Numbered from the stretch's first letter, positions 41,212 through 50,276 are shown. The stretch: DNA of 54,733 nt from JBBSQE01 sp038258095 (GCA_038258095.1 JBBSQE010000001.1:1-54733), one strand, 5' to 3'. Translations and numbers: made by a program. Notes: generated by a model not told the origin, from the sequence alone.

Positions 41212-42088
41212 GGCGGTCCGGGGCGATCATTGTCCCGATCCCCTCGTTCGTGAACAGCTCCAGCAGGAGTGAGTGCGGACGCCTGCCGTCGATGATGTGC
41301 GCAAATCGGGTCCCCCCGTTGACGGCATCGAGACAGGCCTGGAGCTTCGGCCGCATGCCGCCCGATATCGAGGGCAGCGCCTCCTCGACCTCCCCGACCC
41401 CGGCCTTCGAGATGACCGAATCCTCGTCCCCGGGGTGAGCGAGCCAGCCGACCACGTCGGTCAGGAAAACGGCCTTGTAGGCGCCCATCGCGGCGGCGAC
41501 CTTGCCCGCCACCTCGTCGGCATTGACGTTGTAGGCGTTGCCCTCCCGATCCGAGGCCGCGGCGGCGATCACCGGGATGTAGTCGGCAGCGATGTGGTTG
41601 AGCACGTCGACGTCCACCCGCCGGATCCGGCCGACCCAGCCGACCTCATCCCTGTTCGCGACGGGCATGACGTCGAGCAGCCGGCCGTCCTCACCGGAGA
41701 GTCCGACGGCCGGCTGGCCGTGGCGGTTCAGCCGGAGGACGATGTCGGAGTTGACCTTTCCGAGCAGCACCATCTTCGCGACCTCGACCGTCTCGGCGTC
41801 GGATACGCGGAGCCCCTCGTGGAAGCGCACTTCCATGTCGAGGCGCTCCATGTAGTCGGTGATCGCCGGCCCCCCGCCGTGGACGATGATCGGGTTCAGC
41901 CCGACGTACTTGAGCAGAACCACGTCGGTCGCGAAGTCCTCGCGCAACGCCTCGTCTGCCATCGCAGCCCCGCCGTACTTGATGACGACAGTGCGGCCGT
42001 GGAACTCCTTGATGTAGGGCAGGGCCTCGAGGAGAGTCTCGATCGACTCCGCTTCGTGCGGCTGCCTCTCGTCGGGTCCGGGGCTCAT
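41198..42088 (-). CDS. argB: Acetylglutamate kinase
   Basis: Phosphorylates N-acetylglutamate in the second step of arginine synthesis (amino-acid kinase fold). The 296-residue product has KYGGAAM (37-43), IVHGGGP (68-74), LGKVNSDIVLRLNRHG and VNADEVAGKVAAAMGA, with GGMRPKLQA near the end. The 30-residue N-terminal helix before KYGG is typical of arginine-inhibited hexameric forms, so feedback inhibition is likely. It starts with ATG 2 bases after argJ stops, and its last 14 bases overlap argD. Confidence 0.96.
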   Translation of the reverse strand: MSPGPDERQPHEAESIETLLEALPYIKEFHGRTVVIKYGGAAMADEALREDFATDVVLLKYVGLNPIIVHGGGPAITDYMERLDMEVRFHEGLRVSDAETVEVAKMVLLGKVNSDIVLRLNRHGQPAVGLSGEDGRLLDVMPVANRDEVGWVGRIRRVDVDVLNHIAADYIPVIAAAASDREGNAYNVNADEVAGKVAAAMGAYKAVFLTDVVGWLAHPGDEDSVISKAGVGEVEEALPSISGGMRPKLQACLDAVNGGTRFAHIIDGRRPHSLLLELFTNEGIGTMIAPDRHGAE

Positions 42089-42090
42089 CG

Positions 42091-43248
42091 TCAGGTCGTG
42101 TATTCCGCGTTCAGGGTCACATAGTCGTGGGTCAGGTCGGAGAACCAGATCCCGGCCTCGGCCTCGCCGCGGCGCAGCGTCAGCGTCAGCTCCACCTCAC
42201 GCTCCGGGCCGCCCAGCTCCGAGGCCTCTATCTCATCGGGGCCAAGCTCCCCCACATCCTCGCCCGCGAGCGCCATCCCCGCCGCCTGGGCGATGCGCCC
42301 CCAGTTCGGGTCACGGCCGAGAAGGGCGGTCTTCACGAGGGGGGAGTTGGCGATCGCGCGTGCCACGCGGTCAGCCTCGACCTCGGTCGCGGCTCCGACG
42401 ACCCGCGCGAGGCCAACACGGGATGCGCCCTCGCCGTCGGCGACGATCTCAATCGCCAGCTGGCGCAGAATCGCGTCGAGGAGGCCGGCCGGAAGCGGAG
42501 CTCCCGACATCCCGCTCCCCTGGATCACGACGGCGTCGTTGGTGCTCATCTGCCCGTCCACCGTGATGCGCTCGAATGAGCCGCCAACCGCGCTGCGCAG
42601 ATCGGCGTCCGCGTCGTCGAGGACGGCGTCGGTCTGGATGAAGCAGAGCATCGTCGCGAACCCGGGTTCGATCATCCCCGCACCCTTCGCCTGCGCCGAC
42701 ACCGTGACGCCGTCAAGCTCGGCGGTGACGTACTTCGGCCACTGATCCGTGGTGGAGATCGCCTCGGTGAACGCAGTCGCCCCCTCGGCGGAAAGGGCTC
42801 CCGCGACCTCGGCGATGCCGCCGGAGACGCTCTCGATATCGAGTGGCACACCGATGACTCCGGTCTCCGCGACGGCCACGGTTCCCGCTTCGAAACCGAG
42901 GGCCTCCGCCGCCTCGCTTCGCATCCGCAGGGCATCCGCCATTCCCTGCTGGCCGGTCGAGGCGTTGGCGTTGCCGGAGTTGACGATGATGGCGCGGATT
43001 CGATCGGCGACGGTGTGGTCGCGGCAGACCCGGATCGGCGCGGCCGCCGCCGCATTTCGGGTCAGGAGCATCGCGGACGCCACATCCTCGGCATCGCAGG
43101 TGACGAGGCCGAGGTCGGTCCCGCCGCCGGCCTTCAGTCCGCACGGAGTCCCGGCGGCCCGGAATCCCGGGGCCAGGGCCGACGGCGAGAGTTCGTCGGT
43201 CCCTGGGGGCGAGTCCACCCAGCGCGAGGAGAAGAAGGACTCGCTCAC
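42091..43248 (-). CDS. argJ: Bifunctional ornithine acetyltransferase / N-acetylglutamate synthase
   Basis: Transfers acetyl from N-acetylornithine to glutamate, recycling the acetyl group. The 385-residue precursor self-cleaves before Thr199 in KGAGMIEPGFATML, which becomes the nucleophile of the beta chain. VNSGNANASTGQQG (89-102) and GRDPNWGRI also fit the family. The start is GTG at 43248, overlapping the argC stop as GTGA; longer in-frame sequence upstream is not coding-like. Whether it also uses acetyl-CoA (bifunctional) is not decidable from motifs. Confidence 0.95.
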   Translation of the reverse strand: MSESFFSSRWVDSPPGTDELSPSALAPGFRAAGTPCGLKAGGGTDLGLVTCDAEDVASAMLLTRNAAAAAPIRVCRDHTVADRIRAIIVNSGNANASTGQQGMADALRMRSEAAEALGFEAGTVAVAETGVIGVPLDIESVSGGIAEVAGALSAEGATAFTEAISTTDQWPKYVTAELDGVTVSAQAKGAGMIEPGFATMLCFIQTDAVLDDADADLRSAVGGSFERITVDGQMSTNDAVVIQGSGMSGAPLPAGLLDAILRQLAIEIVADGEGASRVGLARVVGAATEVEADRVARAIANSPLVKTALLGRDPNWGRIAQAAGMALAGEDVGELGPDEIEASELGGPEREVELTLTLRRGEAEAGIWFSDLTHDYVTLNAEYTT

Positions 43249-44246
43249 AGGAGCCCCTCCGTCTCGTCGAGGCCGAGCATCAGGTTGAGGTTCTGGACGG
43301 CCTGGCCGGCAGCTCCCTTCCAGAGGTTGTCGATCGCGGCGAAGACGAGCAGACGGTCCTCGCGGACGTGGGCGAAGACCCTGCACATGTTCGTGTCGCG
43401 GACGTCGCGCACGCCAGGCGGGGCGTCGACCAGCTCGACGAAGGGCTCGTCCGCGTATCGATCTTCGTAGAGCGCGTCGACGTCCGCCTGCGAGACCTCG
43501 CGAATCGGCCGCACGTAACAGCTCACGAGCTCGCCCTGGTCGAGCGGGACCAGGTGGGGGACGAAGGTGACGGGGTGGCCGACCTCCTGCGCGATCTCCG
43601 GCTGGTGGCGGTGGCCCTCGACCTTGTAGGCCGAGGTGTTTTCGTCGAGAGCGACGAAGCCCTGAGCGTCCCCCGCACGCCCAGCACCCGAGACGCCGGA
43701 CTTGGCGTCGATGACGACGTCGTCGATCAGGCGGGCATCGGCCAGTGGCTTGAGTGCGAGGATCGCAGCCGTGGGGTAACAGCCGGGATTGGCCACCAGT
43801 TCGGCCCCACGGATCCGGTCGCGGTGAACCTCCGGCAGGCCGTAGACGGCTCCCTCGAGCAGCTCCGGCGCGCCGTGCTCTCCGTACCAGCGCTCATGGG
43901 TCGGGATGTCGACGAGCCGGAAGTCGGCGGAGAGGTCGACGACCAGGGCGCCGAGACCTCTCAACTCAGCCACGACCGGCGCCGCCGCGCCGTGCGGATA
44001 GGCGACGAGGGCAGCATCGACATCGTCGGCCTCGGCGAGGTCGAGCTCGGTCAGCTCGATCGGCACCCGGTAGCGCGGATGCAGGCGGTCGAGGCGGGTC
44101 CCGGCGTCCGAGCGCGACGTCGCCGCGACCAGCTCCAAGCGGGGGTGGCGCCAGACGAGCTGCGCGGCGAGCGCGCCGGCGAAGCCGGATGCCCCAGCGA
44201 CCAGGACCTTCGCGGTCGGCTCTCCTTTCAGGGTCTGCTCATTCAC
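43245..44246 (-). CDS. argC: N-acetyl-gamma-glutamyl-phosphate reductase
   Basis: NADPH-dependent reduction of acetylglutamyl phosphate to the semialdehyde. The 333-residue product has the dinucleotide loop GASGFAG (18-24), the catalytic Cys156 in NPGCYPTA and the late GHRHQPEI segment. The start is GTG at 44246, 8 bases inside the end of pheT. That places the arginine genes in the same transcript as pheST, as in other actinobacteria. Confidence 0.96.
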   Translation of the reverse strand: MNEQTLKGEPTAKVLVAGASGFAGALAAQLVWRHPRLELVAATSRSDAGTRLDRLHPRYRVPIELTELDLAEADDVDAALVAYPHGAAAPVVAELRGLGALVVDLSADFRLVDIPTHERWYGEHGAPELLEGAVYGLPEVHRDRIRGAELVANPGCYPTAAILALKPLADARLIDDVVIDAKSGVSGAGRAGDAQGFVALDENTSAYKVEGHRHQPEIAQEVGHPVTFVPHLVPLDQGELVSCYVRPIREVSQADVDALYEDRYADEPFVELVDAPPGVRDVRDTNMCRVFAHVREDRLLVFAAIDNLWKGAAGQAVQNLNLMLGLDETEGLL

Positions 44247-46707
44247 GGAGGGCCCCGCCGATCGATCCGAGCTCGGCGCTGATCTTCTCGCGCAGGCCCG
44301 AGACCTCCTCGTCGGTCAACGTGCGGTCCGGCGCCCGGAACTCGAGGCGGAGCGCGACCGACTTGCGGCCCTCACCGAGTTGCTCGCCGCGATAGAGATC
44401 GAAGACGGCGGCGTCGCGGAGCAGGTCTCCCCCACCCGCGCGGACCGCGACACGGACCTGCTCGGCGGTGACATCGTCGTCGACGACGATGGCGAGATCC
44501 TGCTGCAGCGCCGGGAAGGTGGTGACGTCCTCGTAGTCCTCGTCCGTCACCGTCGAAGCCGCGACGAGCTGGCCGAGTCGGATCTCGAAGCCGGCCGCGC
44601 CGTCGAGGTTGTATTCGCGGCAGACCAGCGGGTGGATCTCTCCGATCCAACCGGCATCCTGGCCCGCGACCAGAACCCGCGCCGACCGTCCGGGGTGGAG
44701 GAACGGCTCGGAGCCGGCCTCCGTCGCGACCTCTACGCCGAGCCCGTCTCCCAGCGCCTCGACCACCCCCTTGAGGGCGAAGAAGTCGGCTGGCTGTGAA
44801 TCGCCGCGCCAAGAGGCCGGGGCGATCGGCCCGAGCGCGAGCGCCCCGAGGTGGTGCGGCTCGAGGTTAGGTGGCGGAATGTGGCCTGGGAACGACCCGC
44901 CGAGGGCCCCCGCCCCCGGCTCGCCTTCACGCAGATACACCCGTCCGGACTCGAACAGGGCGACCCGCCCCGCCCCGCGGGCGACGTTTCGCCGGCCGGC
45001 GTCGAGCAGGGATCCGAGCAGCGTCGTGCGGAGGATCTCGCCCTCCTCGGAGAGCGGATTAGAGACGCGAATCGCCGCTGCGGCCTGATCCGCGATCCGC
45101 AGCCGGTCGAAGAGCCCGGCATCGGTGAAGCTCCATCCGACGATCTCGTCGAAGCCGAGGTCGCGGACGAGGTCCTCTGCCCGTCTGCGCAGGCGCTGAT
45201 CACGGGACAACCCGCCGACCTGGCCGGCCGTGTTCGGAAGCGTCGCCGGGAGATGTTTCTCGAGCCCGTGGACGCGGGCGACCTCCTCGATCAGGTCGGC
45301 TTCCCGGGTCACGTCGTAGTGGCGGTCGGGCGGCGTCGTCGCGGTGAGGGTCCCATCGCCGGCCTTGACCTCGAAGCCGAGACGCTCCAGGTATTCCACC
45401 TGGGCTCCCTGGTCGATCGAGATCCCGAGCAGCCCCTCCAGGCGCTCCTCGCGCAGCTCGATCTCCAGCGGCTCCGGAGGCTCGACAGCCTCGTCGATCG
45501 TCCCGGGAACGAGGCTGGCTCCGCACAGCTCGACCAGGAGCCGCGATGCAATCCTCTGGGCGCGCATCGTCAGGTCCGGGTGGAGCTGCTTCTCGAAGCG
45601 GCCGGAGGCCTCGGATCGCAGGCTCAGGTTGCGCGAAGTCCGCAGGATGTTCGGTCCGTTCCACGTCGCGACCTCGAGCAGGACGCTGGTCGTGGCGTCG
45701 GAGACCTCCGATACCTGCCCGCCCATGACGCCGGCGATGCCCGATGGGCCATTGCGGTCGCAGACGAGAACCGTGTCGGTGTCGAAGGTCCGCTCGATGT
45801 CGTCTAGGGTCGTCATCTTCTCGCTCTCCGTGGCCGTTCGGACGATCAGCTCGCCGTCGGGAACCCTGTCGAGGTCGAATGCGTGAAGCGGCTGGGCGGT
45901 CAGCAGCATCACGTAGTTGGTGATGTCGACGACGTTGTTGATCGGCCTCTGCCCGGCCGTCATCAGGCGCGCCTTCAGCCACGGCGGCGAGGGCCCGATC
46001 GTCACCTCGGTGAAGACACGGGCCGTGAAACGCGGGCACAGATCCGGTACCTGCACGTCCACCGAGGCGTAGTCGCTGGCGTCGCCATCGCCGTCGGCCC
46101 GCGCGTCCTCGGCCCACGGATCGGGCCCGAGCGGCGCTCCGGTGATCGCGTGAACCTCGCGGGCGACCCCGTGGACGCCGAGGCAATCGACCCGGTTCGA
46201 GGTGATCTCGAGCTCGAGCACCGGCTCGGCGAGAGGAAGAACCGCCGAGAGCGGCTGCCCGGCTGTCAGCACCGAATCATCGCCCTCGGCGAGCACGAGA
46301 ATCCCGTCGGAGTCCTCGCCTATCCCGAGCTCGGTCTCCGAGAGGATCATCCCGTTCGACCCGACGCCACGCAGCTTCGTCTTCTTGATCTTCATCCCAC
46401 CGGGCATCCGGGCGCCCGGCTTAACGACGGGGACGATCTGCCCGGCGGCAACATTCGGGGCGCCGCAGACGATCGTCCTCGCGCCCTCGGCGTCGCCCGT
46501 GTCGACCGTGCAGACGCGCAGACGGTCGGCGTCCGGGTGCGGCTCGACGGAGCGCACCTTCCCGACCACGAACCCCGTGGCGCTCAGGGGACCGGTCGTC
46601 GTCACGCGCTCGACCTCGGTGCCGGTCATCGCCAGGCGCACGGCCAACTTCTCGGCCGGGATGCCAGGATCGCAGTACTCGCTCAGCCATGAGTAGGGGA
46701 CCCTCAC
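44239..46707 (-). CDS. pheT: Phenylalanyl-tRNA synthetase beta subunit
   Basis: The 822-residue large subunit of the alpha2-beta2 PheRS, with all domains in order: an N-terminal EMAP-like tRNA-binding OB fold (about 40-150), a B3/B4 editing domain that clears mischarged tyrosine, a B5 winged-helix domain, a catalytic-like core (LSRDQRLRRRAEDLVRDLGF and following) and the C-terminal ferredoxin-like anticodon-binding domain (FPALQQDLAIVVDDDVTAEQ to the end). It starts with ATG 4 bases inside the end of pheS, so the two subunits are translated together. Confidence 0.97.
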   Translation of the reverse strand: MRVPYSWLSEYCDPGIPAEKLAVRLAMTGTEVERVTTTGPLSATGFVVGKVRSVEPHPDADRLRVCTVDTGDAEGARTIVCGAPNVAAGQIVPVVKPGARMPGGMKIKKTKLRGVGSNGMILSETELGIGEDSDGILVLAEGDDSVLTAGQPLSAVLPLAEPVLELEITSNRVDCLGVHGVAREVHAITGAPLGPDPWAEDARADGDGDASDYASVDVQVPDLCPRFTARVFTEVTIGPSPPWLKARLMTAGQRPINNVVDITNYVMLLTAQPLHAFDLDRVPDGELIVRTATESEKMTTLDDIERTFDTDTVLVCDRNGPSGIAGVMGGQVSEVSDATTSVLLEVATWNGPNILRTSRNLSLRSEASGRFEKQLHPDLTMRAQRIASRLLVELCGASLVPGTIDEAVEPPEPLEIELREERLEGLLGISIDQGAQVEYLERLGFEVKAGDGTLTATTPPDRHYDVTREADLIEEVARVHGLEKHLPATLPNTAGQVGGLSRDQRLRRRAEDLVRDLGFDEIVGWSFTDAGLFDRLRIADQAAAAIRVSNPLSEEGEILRTTLLGSLLDAGRRNVARGAGRVALFESGRVYLREGEPGAGALGGSFPGHIPPPNLEPHHLGALALGPIAPASWRGDSQPADFFALKGVVEALGDGLGVEVATEAGSEPFLHPGRSARVLVAGQDAGWIGEIHPLVCREYNLDGAAGFEIRLGQLVAASTVTDEDYEDVTTFPALQQDLAIVVDDDVTAEQVRVAVRAGGGDLLRDAAVFDLYRGEQLGEGRKSVALRLEFRAPDRTLTDEEVSGLREKISAELGSIGGALRE

Positions 46708-47798
46708 CGGAACTGCTCCAGCATCCTCACATCGTTGTCGAAGAACCGGCGCAGGTCGGGGACCCCGTGGCGAAGCATCGCGATCCGCTCGACGCCCATG
46801 CCGAAGGCGAAGCCCTGGACGCGCTCCGGGTCGTAGCCGTTGTCGGCAACGAAGCCGAGGACGTTCGGGTCGACCATCCCCGCGCCCCCCACCTCGATCC
46901 AGCCGCTGCCCTTGCAGAGGTTGCAGCTGTCCCCACCCTCCAGCTCACCCGTGCCGGCGCACTGGAAGCAGGACACGTCAAACTCGACGCTCGGCTCGGT
47001 GAACGGGAAGAAGTGCGGCCGCATCCGTACGCCGCCCTCTGCCCCGAAGATCGCCCGCAACATCTCCAGCAGCGTGCCCTGGAGGTCGGCGAGCGTGATC
47101 CCCTCACCGACCGCGAGGCCCTCGACTTGGTTGAACATCGGGCTGTGGGTGGCGTCGGAGTCGCGCCGGTAGACCTTGCCGGGGACGATGATGAAGATCG
47201 GCGGCGACTGGGCCTCCATCGAGCGGACCTGCATCGGGGAGGTCTGGGTCCTCAAGACGATGTCCTCATTTCCGAGGTCGACCGCCGACGCGATGCTTGT
47301 GGGATCGACATAGAAGGTGTCCTGGACCATCCGTGCGGGATGGCCCGGGGGATGGTTCAGCGCCGTGAAGTTGTAGTAATCGTGCTCGACCTCGGGGCCC
47401 TCGACGACCCGGTAGCCGAGCCCGACCATGAGGTCCTCGATCTGGCGGATCGTGCGCGTGATCAGGTGGAGGTGGCCGACCTCCCGAACGGGAGATCCCG
47501 GCAGCGTCACGTCAACGGTGTCCTCGACGAGCTTCGCCTCGAGCTCGGAAGCGTCGAGTTCGGCCGCCCGGGCATCGAGGAGGGCCTCGAGAACCTGTCG
47601 CGCACGGTTGGCACCCCCTCCCACCGGGCCCCGCTCTGCGGGGGGCAGGTCGCCGATTCCTCGCAGGATCCCGGTCAGCTCCGACTTGCGCCCGAGGAAC
47701 CGGACCCGGATCTCTTCCAGCTCGGACGTCGTCGAAGCCGCGCCGAGCGCCGCCTCGGCCTCGGCCTCCAACTCCTCTATGCGGTCGACGGCACTCAC
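46704..47798 (-). CDS. pheS: Phenylalanyl-tRNA synthetase alpha subunit
   Basis: The 364-residue catalytic subunit of PheRS (class II). It has an N-terminal coiled-coil arm that holds tRNA, followed by the active-site domain: FNQVEGLAVGEGITLADLQG, RPHFFPFTEPS and the C-terminal FGMGVERIAML (motif 3). A CxxC-CxxC insertion (CFQCAGTG ... CNLCKGSGW) suggests zinc binding, with a few extra residues between the knuckles. The start is GTG, overlapping the trmH stop as GTGA. In many bacteria pheS follows rplT directly; here a SpoU-type gene intervenes. Confidence 0.97.
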   Translation of the reverse strand: MSAVDRIEELEAEAEAALGAASTTSELEEIRVRFLGRKSELTGILRGIGDLPPAERGPVGGGANRARQVLEALLDARAAELDASELEAKLVEDTVDVTLPGSPVREVGHLHLITRTIRQIEDLMVGLGYRVVEGPEVEHDYYNFTALNHPPGHPARMVQDTFYVDPTSIASAVDLGNEDIVLRTQTSPMQVRSMEAQSPPIFIIVPGKVYRRDSDATHSPMFNQVEGLAVGEGITLADLQGTLLEMLRAIFGAEGGVRMRPHFFPFTEPSVEFDVSCFQCAGTGELEGGDSCNLCKGSGWIEVGGAGMVDPNVLGFVADNGYDPERVQGFAFGMGVERIAMLRHGVPDLRRFFDNDVRMLEQFR

Positions 47799-48535
47799 GC
47801 TCTGTCACTCCCTGAACTCGCGGCCATTCGGGCGAGCGACGATATCCGCTCGCAGGCGATCGCCGCCGCCGCGGCTACGTTGAGCGACTCAGCGGCACCG
47901 CCGCGGAGGGGAATCGTGACCTTGTGCGCACATGCCGACAACACCTCCTGGGGCAGGCCGCCGCGCTCGGCGCCGAGGCAGAGGGTCATCTCCGCCCCAG
48001 CCTCGGCGAGGCTCTCAAGGCCGTCTCCCCCGTGCGCGCTCAGCGCGATCCGCGGCTCGGGTGTCGCGGCGACCTCAGCACGCGAGAGGCGCTTCGAGAA
48101 CACCGATCCCATGCTCGCCCTCACGGCCTTCGGCGAATGCGCGTCGGCGCACTCCGGCCCGAGAACCACCGTGCCATCGACCAACGCGTCGGCGGTCCGG
48201 ATGATCGTTCCGACGTTGCCCGGGTCGCCGATGCCGTGCAGATACAGGCAGACCGGGCCGGCCGGATCGCTCAGGCGTTGAGGCCAGACACCGATCGCCC
48301 GGGTGCCCGAGCCCAGAGCTGAAACGGCGTCGAGCAGCTCCGGGTCGACCTCCTCGCCGTCGAGCCCCGCCCCGGCCGCGGTGAGGATGAAGCGGGGCTC
48401 GACCCCCGCGCGCAGCCCCGCGTCAATCAGGTCCTCGCCCTCGGTCACGAACAGGCCCTCGCGGTCGCGGTGCTTTCGCTCGCGCAGCTTGCGGACCAGC
48501 TTCAGCTTCTCGTTATCGGGGCTCGTGATCATCAT
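47795..48535 (-). CDS. SpoU/TrmH-family RNA 2'-O-methyltransferase
   Basis: A 246-residue SPOUT-fold methyltransferase with the three SpoU motifs: GNVGTIIRTADAL (motif 1), CLGAERGGLPQEVL (motif 2) and IPLRGGAAESLNVAAAAAI (motif 3, trefoil knot). The N-terminal KLRERKHRDREGLFVTEGE region is the L30e-like substrate-binding domain found in rRNA 2'-O-ribose methyltransferases such as RlmB or TsnR. The target nucleotide is unknown. A terminator lies between rplT and this gene, yet the stop overlaps pheS, so it belongs to the pheS unit. Confidence 0.92.
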   Translation of the reverse strand: MMITSPDNEKLKLVRKLRERKHRDREGLFVTEGEDLIDAGLRAGVEPRFILTAAGAGLDGEEVDPELLDAVSALGSGTRAIGVWPQRLSDPAGPVCLYLHGIGDPGNVGTIIRTADALVDGTVVLGPECADAHSPKAVRASMGSVFSKRLSRAEVAATPEPRIALSAHGGDGLESLAEAGAEMTLCLGAERGGLPQEVLSACAHKVTIPLRGGAAESLNVAAAAAIACERISSLARMAASSGSDRA

Positions 48536-48550
48536 CTTTTTCTGGTCGAG

Positions 48551-48584
48551 AAACAAAAAGGGCGGACCTTCTAAAGGCCCGCCC
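48551..48584 (-). terminator. Rho-independent terminator after rplT
   Basis: An 11-base-pair stem (48560-48570 with 48574-48584, including one G-U pair) has a 3-base loop, and on the minus strand is followed by TTTTTGTTT (48551-48559). It begins 25 bases after the rplT stop and 16 bases before the SpoU gene. It is the clearest intrinsic terminator seen in the window. It separates the ribosomal-protein transcript from the trmH-pheST-arg transcript, although some read-through may be intended. Confidence 0.85.
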
Positions 48585-48609
48585 GGAAGATCCGCTCTCG
48601 TGAATGTGG

Positions 48610-48969
48610 CTAGGCGGCCACGCTCTCCCGGGAAAGCTCCACAAATCGGCGGAACGCATCGCGGTCATTGACGGCGATGTCGGCGAGCATCTTGCGGTTG
48701 ACCTCGACCCCGGCCAGCTTGAGGCCATGGATCAGGTCCGAGTAACTCGAGCCCTCGAGGCGTGCGGCGGCGTTGATACGCGTGATCCAGAGGCGCCTGA
48801 AATCGCGCTTGCGGTTGCGGCGGTCCCGGTATGCGTACATCCCGGAGCGCTGCACCTGCTCCTTCGCGAAGCGGTAGGAGGAGTGCTTGCGGCCCCAGTA
48901 CCCCTTGGCCTCCTTGAGGACCTTGCGGCGCTTCTTGCGTGCGTGGACGGAGCGCTTGACGCGGGCCAT
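48610..48969 (-). CDS. rplT: 50S ribosomal protein L20
   Basis: A 119-residue ribosomal protein that binds 23S rRNA early in assembly. The sequence is the expected basic N-terminal arm (ARVKRSVHARKKRRKVLKEA, then GYWGRKHSSYRFAKEQV) and a globular C-terminal part with LWITRINAAARLEG and SYSDLIHGLKLAGVEVNRKM. The ATG at 48969 directly abuts the rpmI stop, so the two are coupled. In many bacteria L20 represses infC-rpmI-rplT translation, but I do not see a matching leader next to rpmI here. Confidence 0.98.
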   Translation of the reverse strand: MARVKRSVHARKKRRKVLKEAKGYWGRKHSSYRFAKEQVQRSGMYAYRDRRNRKRDFRRLWITRINAAARLEGSSYSDLIHGLKLAGVEVNRKMLADIAVNDRDAFRRFVELSRESVAA

Positions 48970-49167
48970 CTACTTGCCCCCGAGCAGCTTGCGGACGCGG
49001 GGGGCGTCCTTGTCGGAGATCTCCACCGGCTTGCGGAAGCTCCGCCTGCGCTTCGGCGACTTCTTCTCGAGAATGTGGCTCGAGTACGCCTTCCGGCCGC
49101 GGAGCTTGCCGGTGGCCGTTTTGCGGAAGCGCTTCTTGGCGCCCGAATGTGTCTTCATCTTCGGCAT
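48970..49167 (-). CDS. rpmI: 50S ribosomal protein L35
   Basis: A 65-residue ribosomal protein with the canonical MPKMKTHSGAKKRF start and the highly basic KSPKRRRSFRKPVEI segment. It directly precedes rplT with no gap. In most bacteria infC lies immediately upstream; here infC is 4.5 kb away and a frame for a GNAT-like protein runs 13 bases into the rpmI start. If that frame is corrected for a probable frameshift, the overlap disappears. Confidence 0.97.
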   Translation of the reverse strand: MPKMKTHSGAKKRFRKTATGKLRGRKAYSSHILEKKSPKRRRSFRKPVEISDKDAPRVRKLLGGK

Positions 49168-50276
49168 ACGGATCGACTATTGAAGCAGGTCGGGCAACGC
49201 TTCACCCGGCGATCCGCCTGACCCGTTGCAGGAGGCCGGCGGAAACCCGAGATGCCGCCACGGCACCGTGTCCGAGGCGCCCTGACGGGCCGTTCCCGAG
49301 CGCCAAAGAGACCAGGCCGCGATCCGCCGGTCGCGAAGCGCCACTTGTAGGCCTCGTCACCGCTGAGGAATTCAAACGTGCGCATTCCGTCCTCGCAGGC
49401 GGCGCGCATGGCACGAACCAACATCACCGACCCGAGCGAGAGGTTGTCGAAGAGTCGGTCGCGGCCCCCACCGAAGAACCACTCCGAACCGGCATAGCGC
49501 CACCCATACCAAGCCCCGACGGCCTCCCCCTGCTTCTCGGCGAGCCATAGACGCAGCCAGCCTCGCTCCAGCGCCGCGAACGCGAAATCGAGATGAAAGC
49601 GGGCCCGCTCACCCTCGAACACGCCCGTCGTCTCGTTGCCCCATCGGAGCGCATGCAGGCGGAAGAGCGCATGCATGTCATCCTCGATGCGCTCCGGGTC
49701 ATCCGCCAAGCGAAATTCCACGCCGTGGTCTGAGATCAGCTTAGCCTCGGCGCGCCGGAGGTTGCCCCGCATCTTCCGCTTCTTCTCGGCCATGATCTCG
49801 TCCCAGCTCCGTCCGCCGAAGTCGAGCACCGGGCACTGGCCGGAGTTCAGCGTCGTACCGCCGATGGGCGCGGCCCAGTGCTCGTCGGCGGGCATGCGCT
49901 CGGCGTAGAGCATCCGGCAGCTCCCGCGGCCGCGCAGGACCTGCCGCAGCCCGGCGGCGGCGAGCGGCCGGTCTTCGAGTGCGCACAGCGGTGTGTGCAT
50001 ATCCGCGTAGCCGATGAACCGCGCGACGCGGACGGGCCGCCTCGCGGCCACGTAGAGGGGCAGGATCGCTACAACTTCGCCACCCGCGTCACGGCACGTG
50101 TGGAGGTACAGCTCCCGATCCCGGCCGAAGCGCTCCCACCAGAGCGAGTTCCACTCCCAGGTTGCGAACGGGTGGCCGGTCGCCAACGCCAGACGGTCCC
50201 AGTCCTGGCGGATGGACTCCATCGATTGAGGCCGTCCGACGGTCGTGGAGGGCTCAGCGGTCCCCCGCCTGGGCAT
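49155..50276 (-). CDS. GNAT/FemAB-like acyltransferase, probably frameshifted at its 3' end
   Basis: A 373-residue protein as it stands, of the BioF2-like / FemAB-like GNAT class (Acetyltransf_6): MAEKKRKMRGNLRRAEAKL in the middle and ADEHWAAPIGG and FLSGDEAYKWRFAT later. After FAT the reading frame becomes Arg/Pro-rich and runs into rpmI. In another frame the same DNA reads DRGLVSLALGNGPSGRLGHG and stops at 49202, a far more natural end. Removing one G within 49321-49330 joins the two frames and gives 357 residues. Either a sequencing error or a decaying gene. It may acylate an amino sugar made by its neighbours. The start overlaps the aminotransferase stop (TGATG). Confidence 0.75.
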   Translation of the reverse strand: MPRRGTAEPSTTVGRPQSMESIRQDWDRLALATGHPFATWEWNSLWWERFGRDRELYLHTCRDAGGEVVAILPLYVAARRPVRVARFIGYADMHTPLCALEDRPLAAAGLRQVLRGRGSCRMLYAERMPADEHWAAPIGGTTLNSGQCPVLDFGGRSWDEIMAEKKRKMRGNLRRAEAKLISDHGVEFRLADDPERIEDDMHALFRLHALRWGNETTGVFEGERARFHLDFAFAALERGWLRLWLAEKQGEAVGAWYGWRYAGSEWFFGGGRDRLFDNLSLGSVMLVRAMRAACEDGMRTFEFLSGDEAYKWRFATGGSRPGLFGARERPVRAPRTRCRGGISGFRRPPATGQADRRVKRCPTCFNSRSVCRR

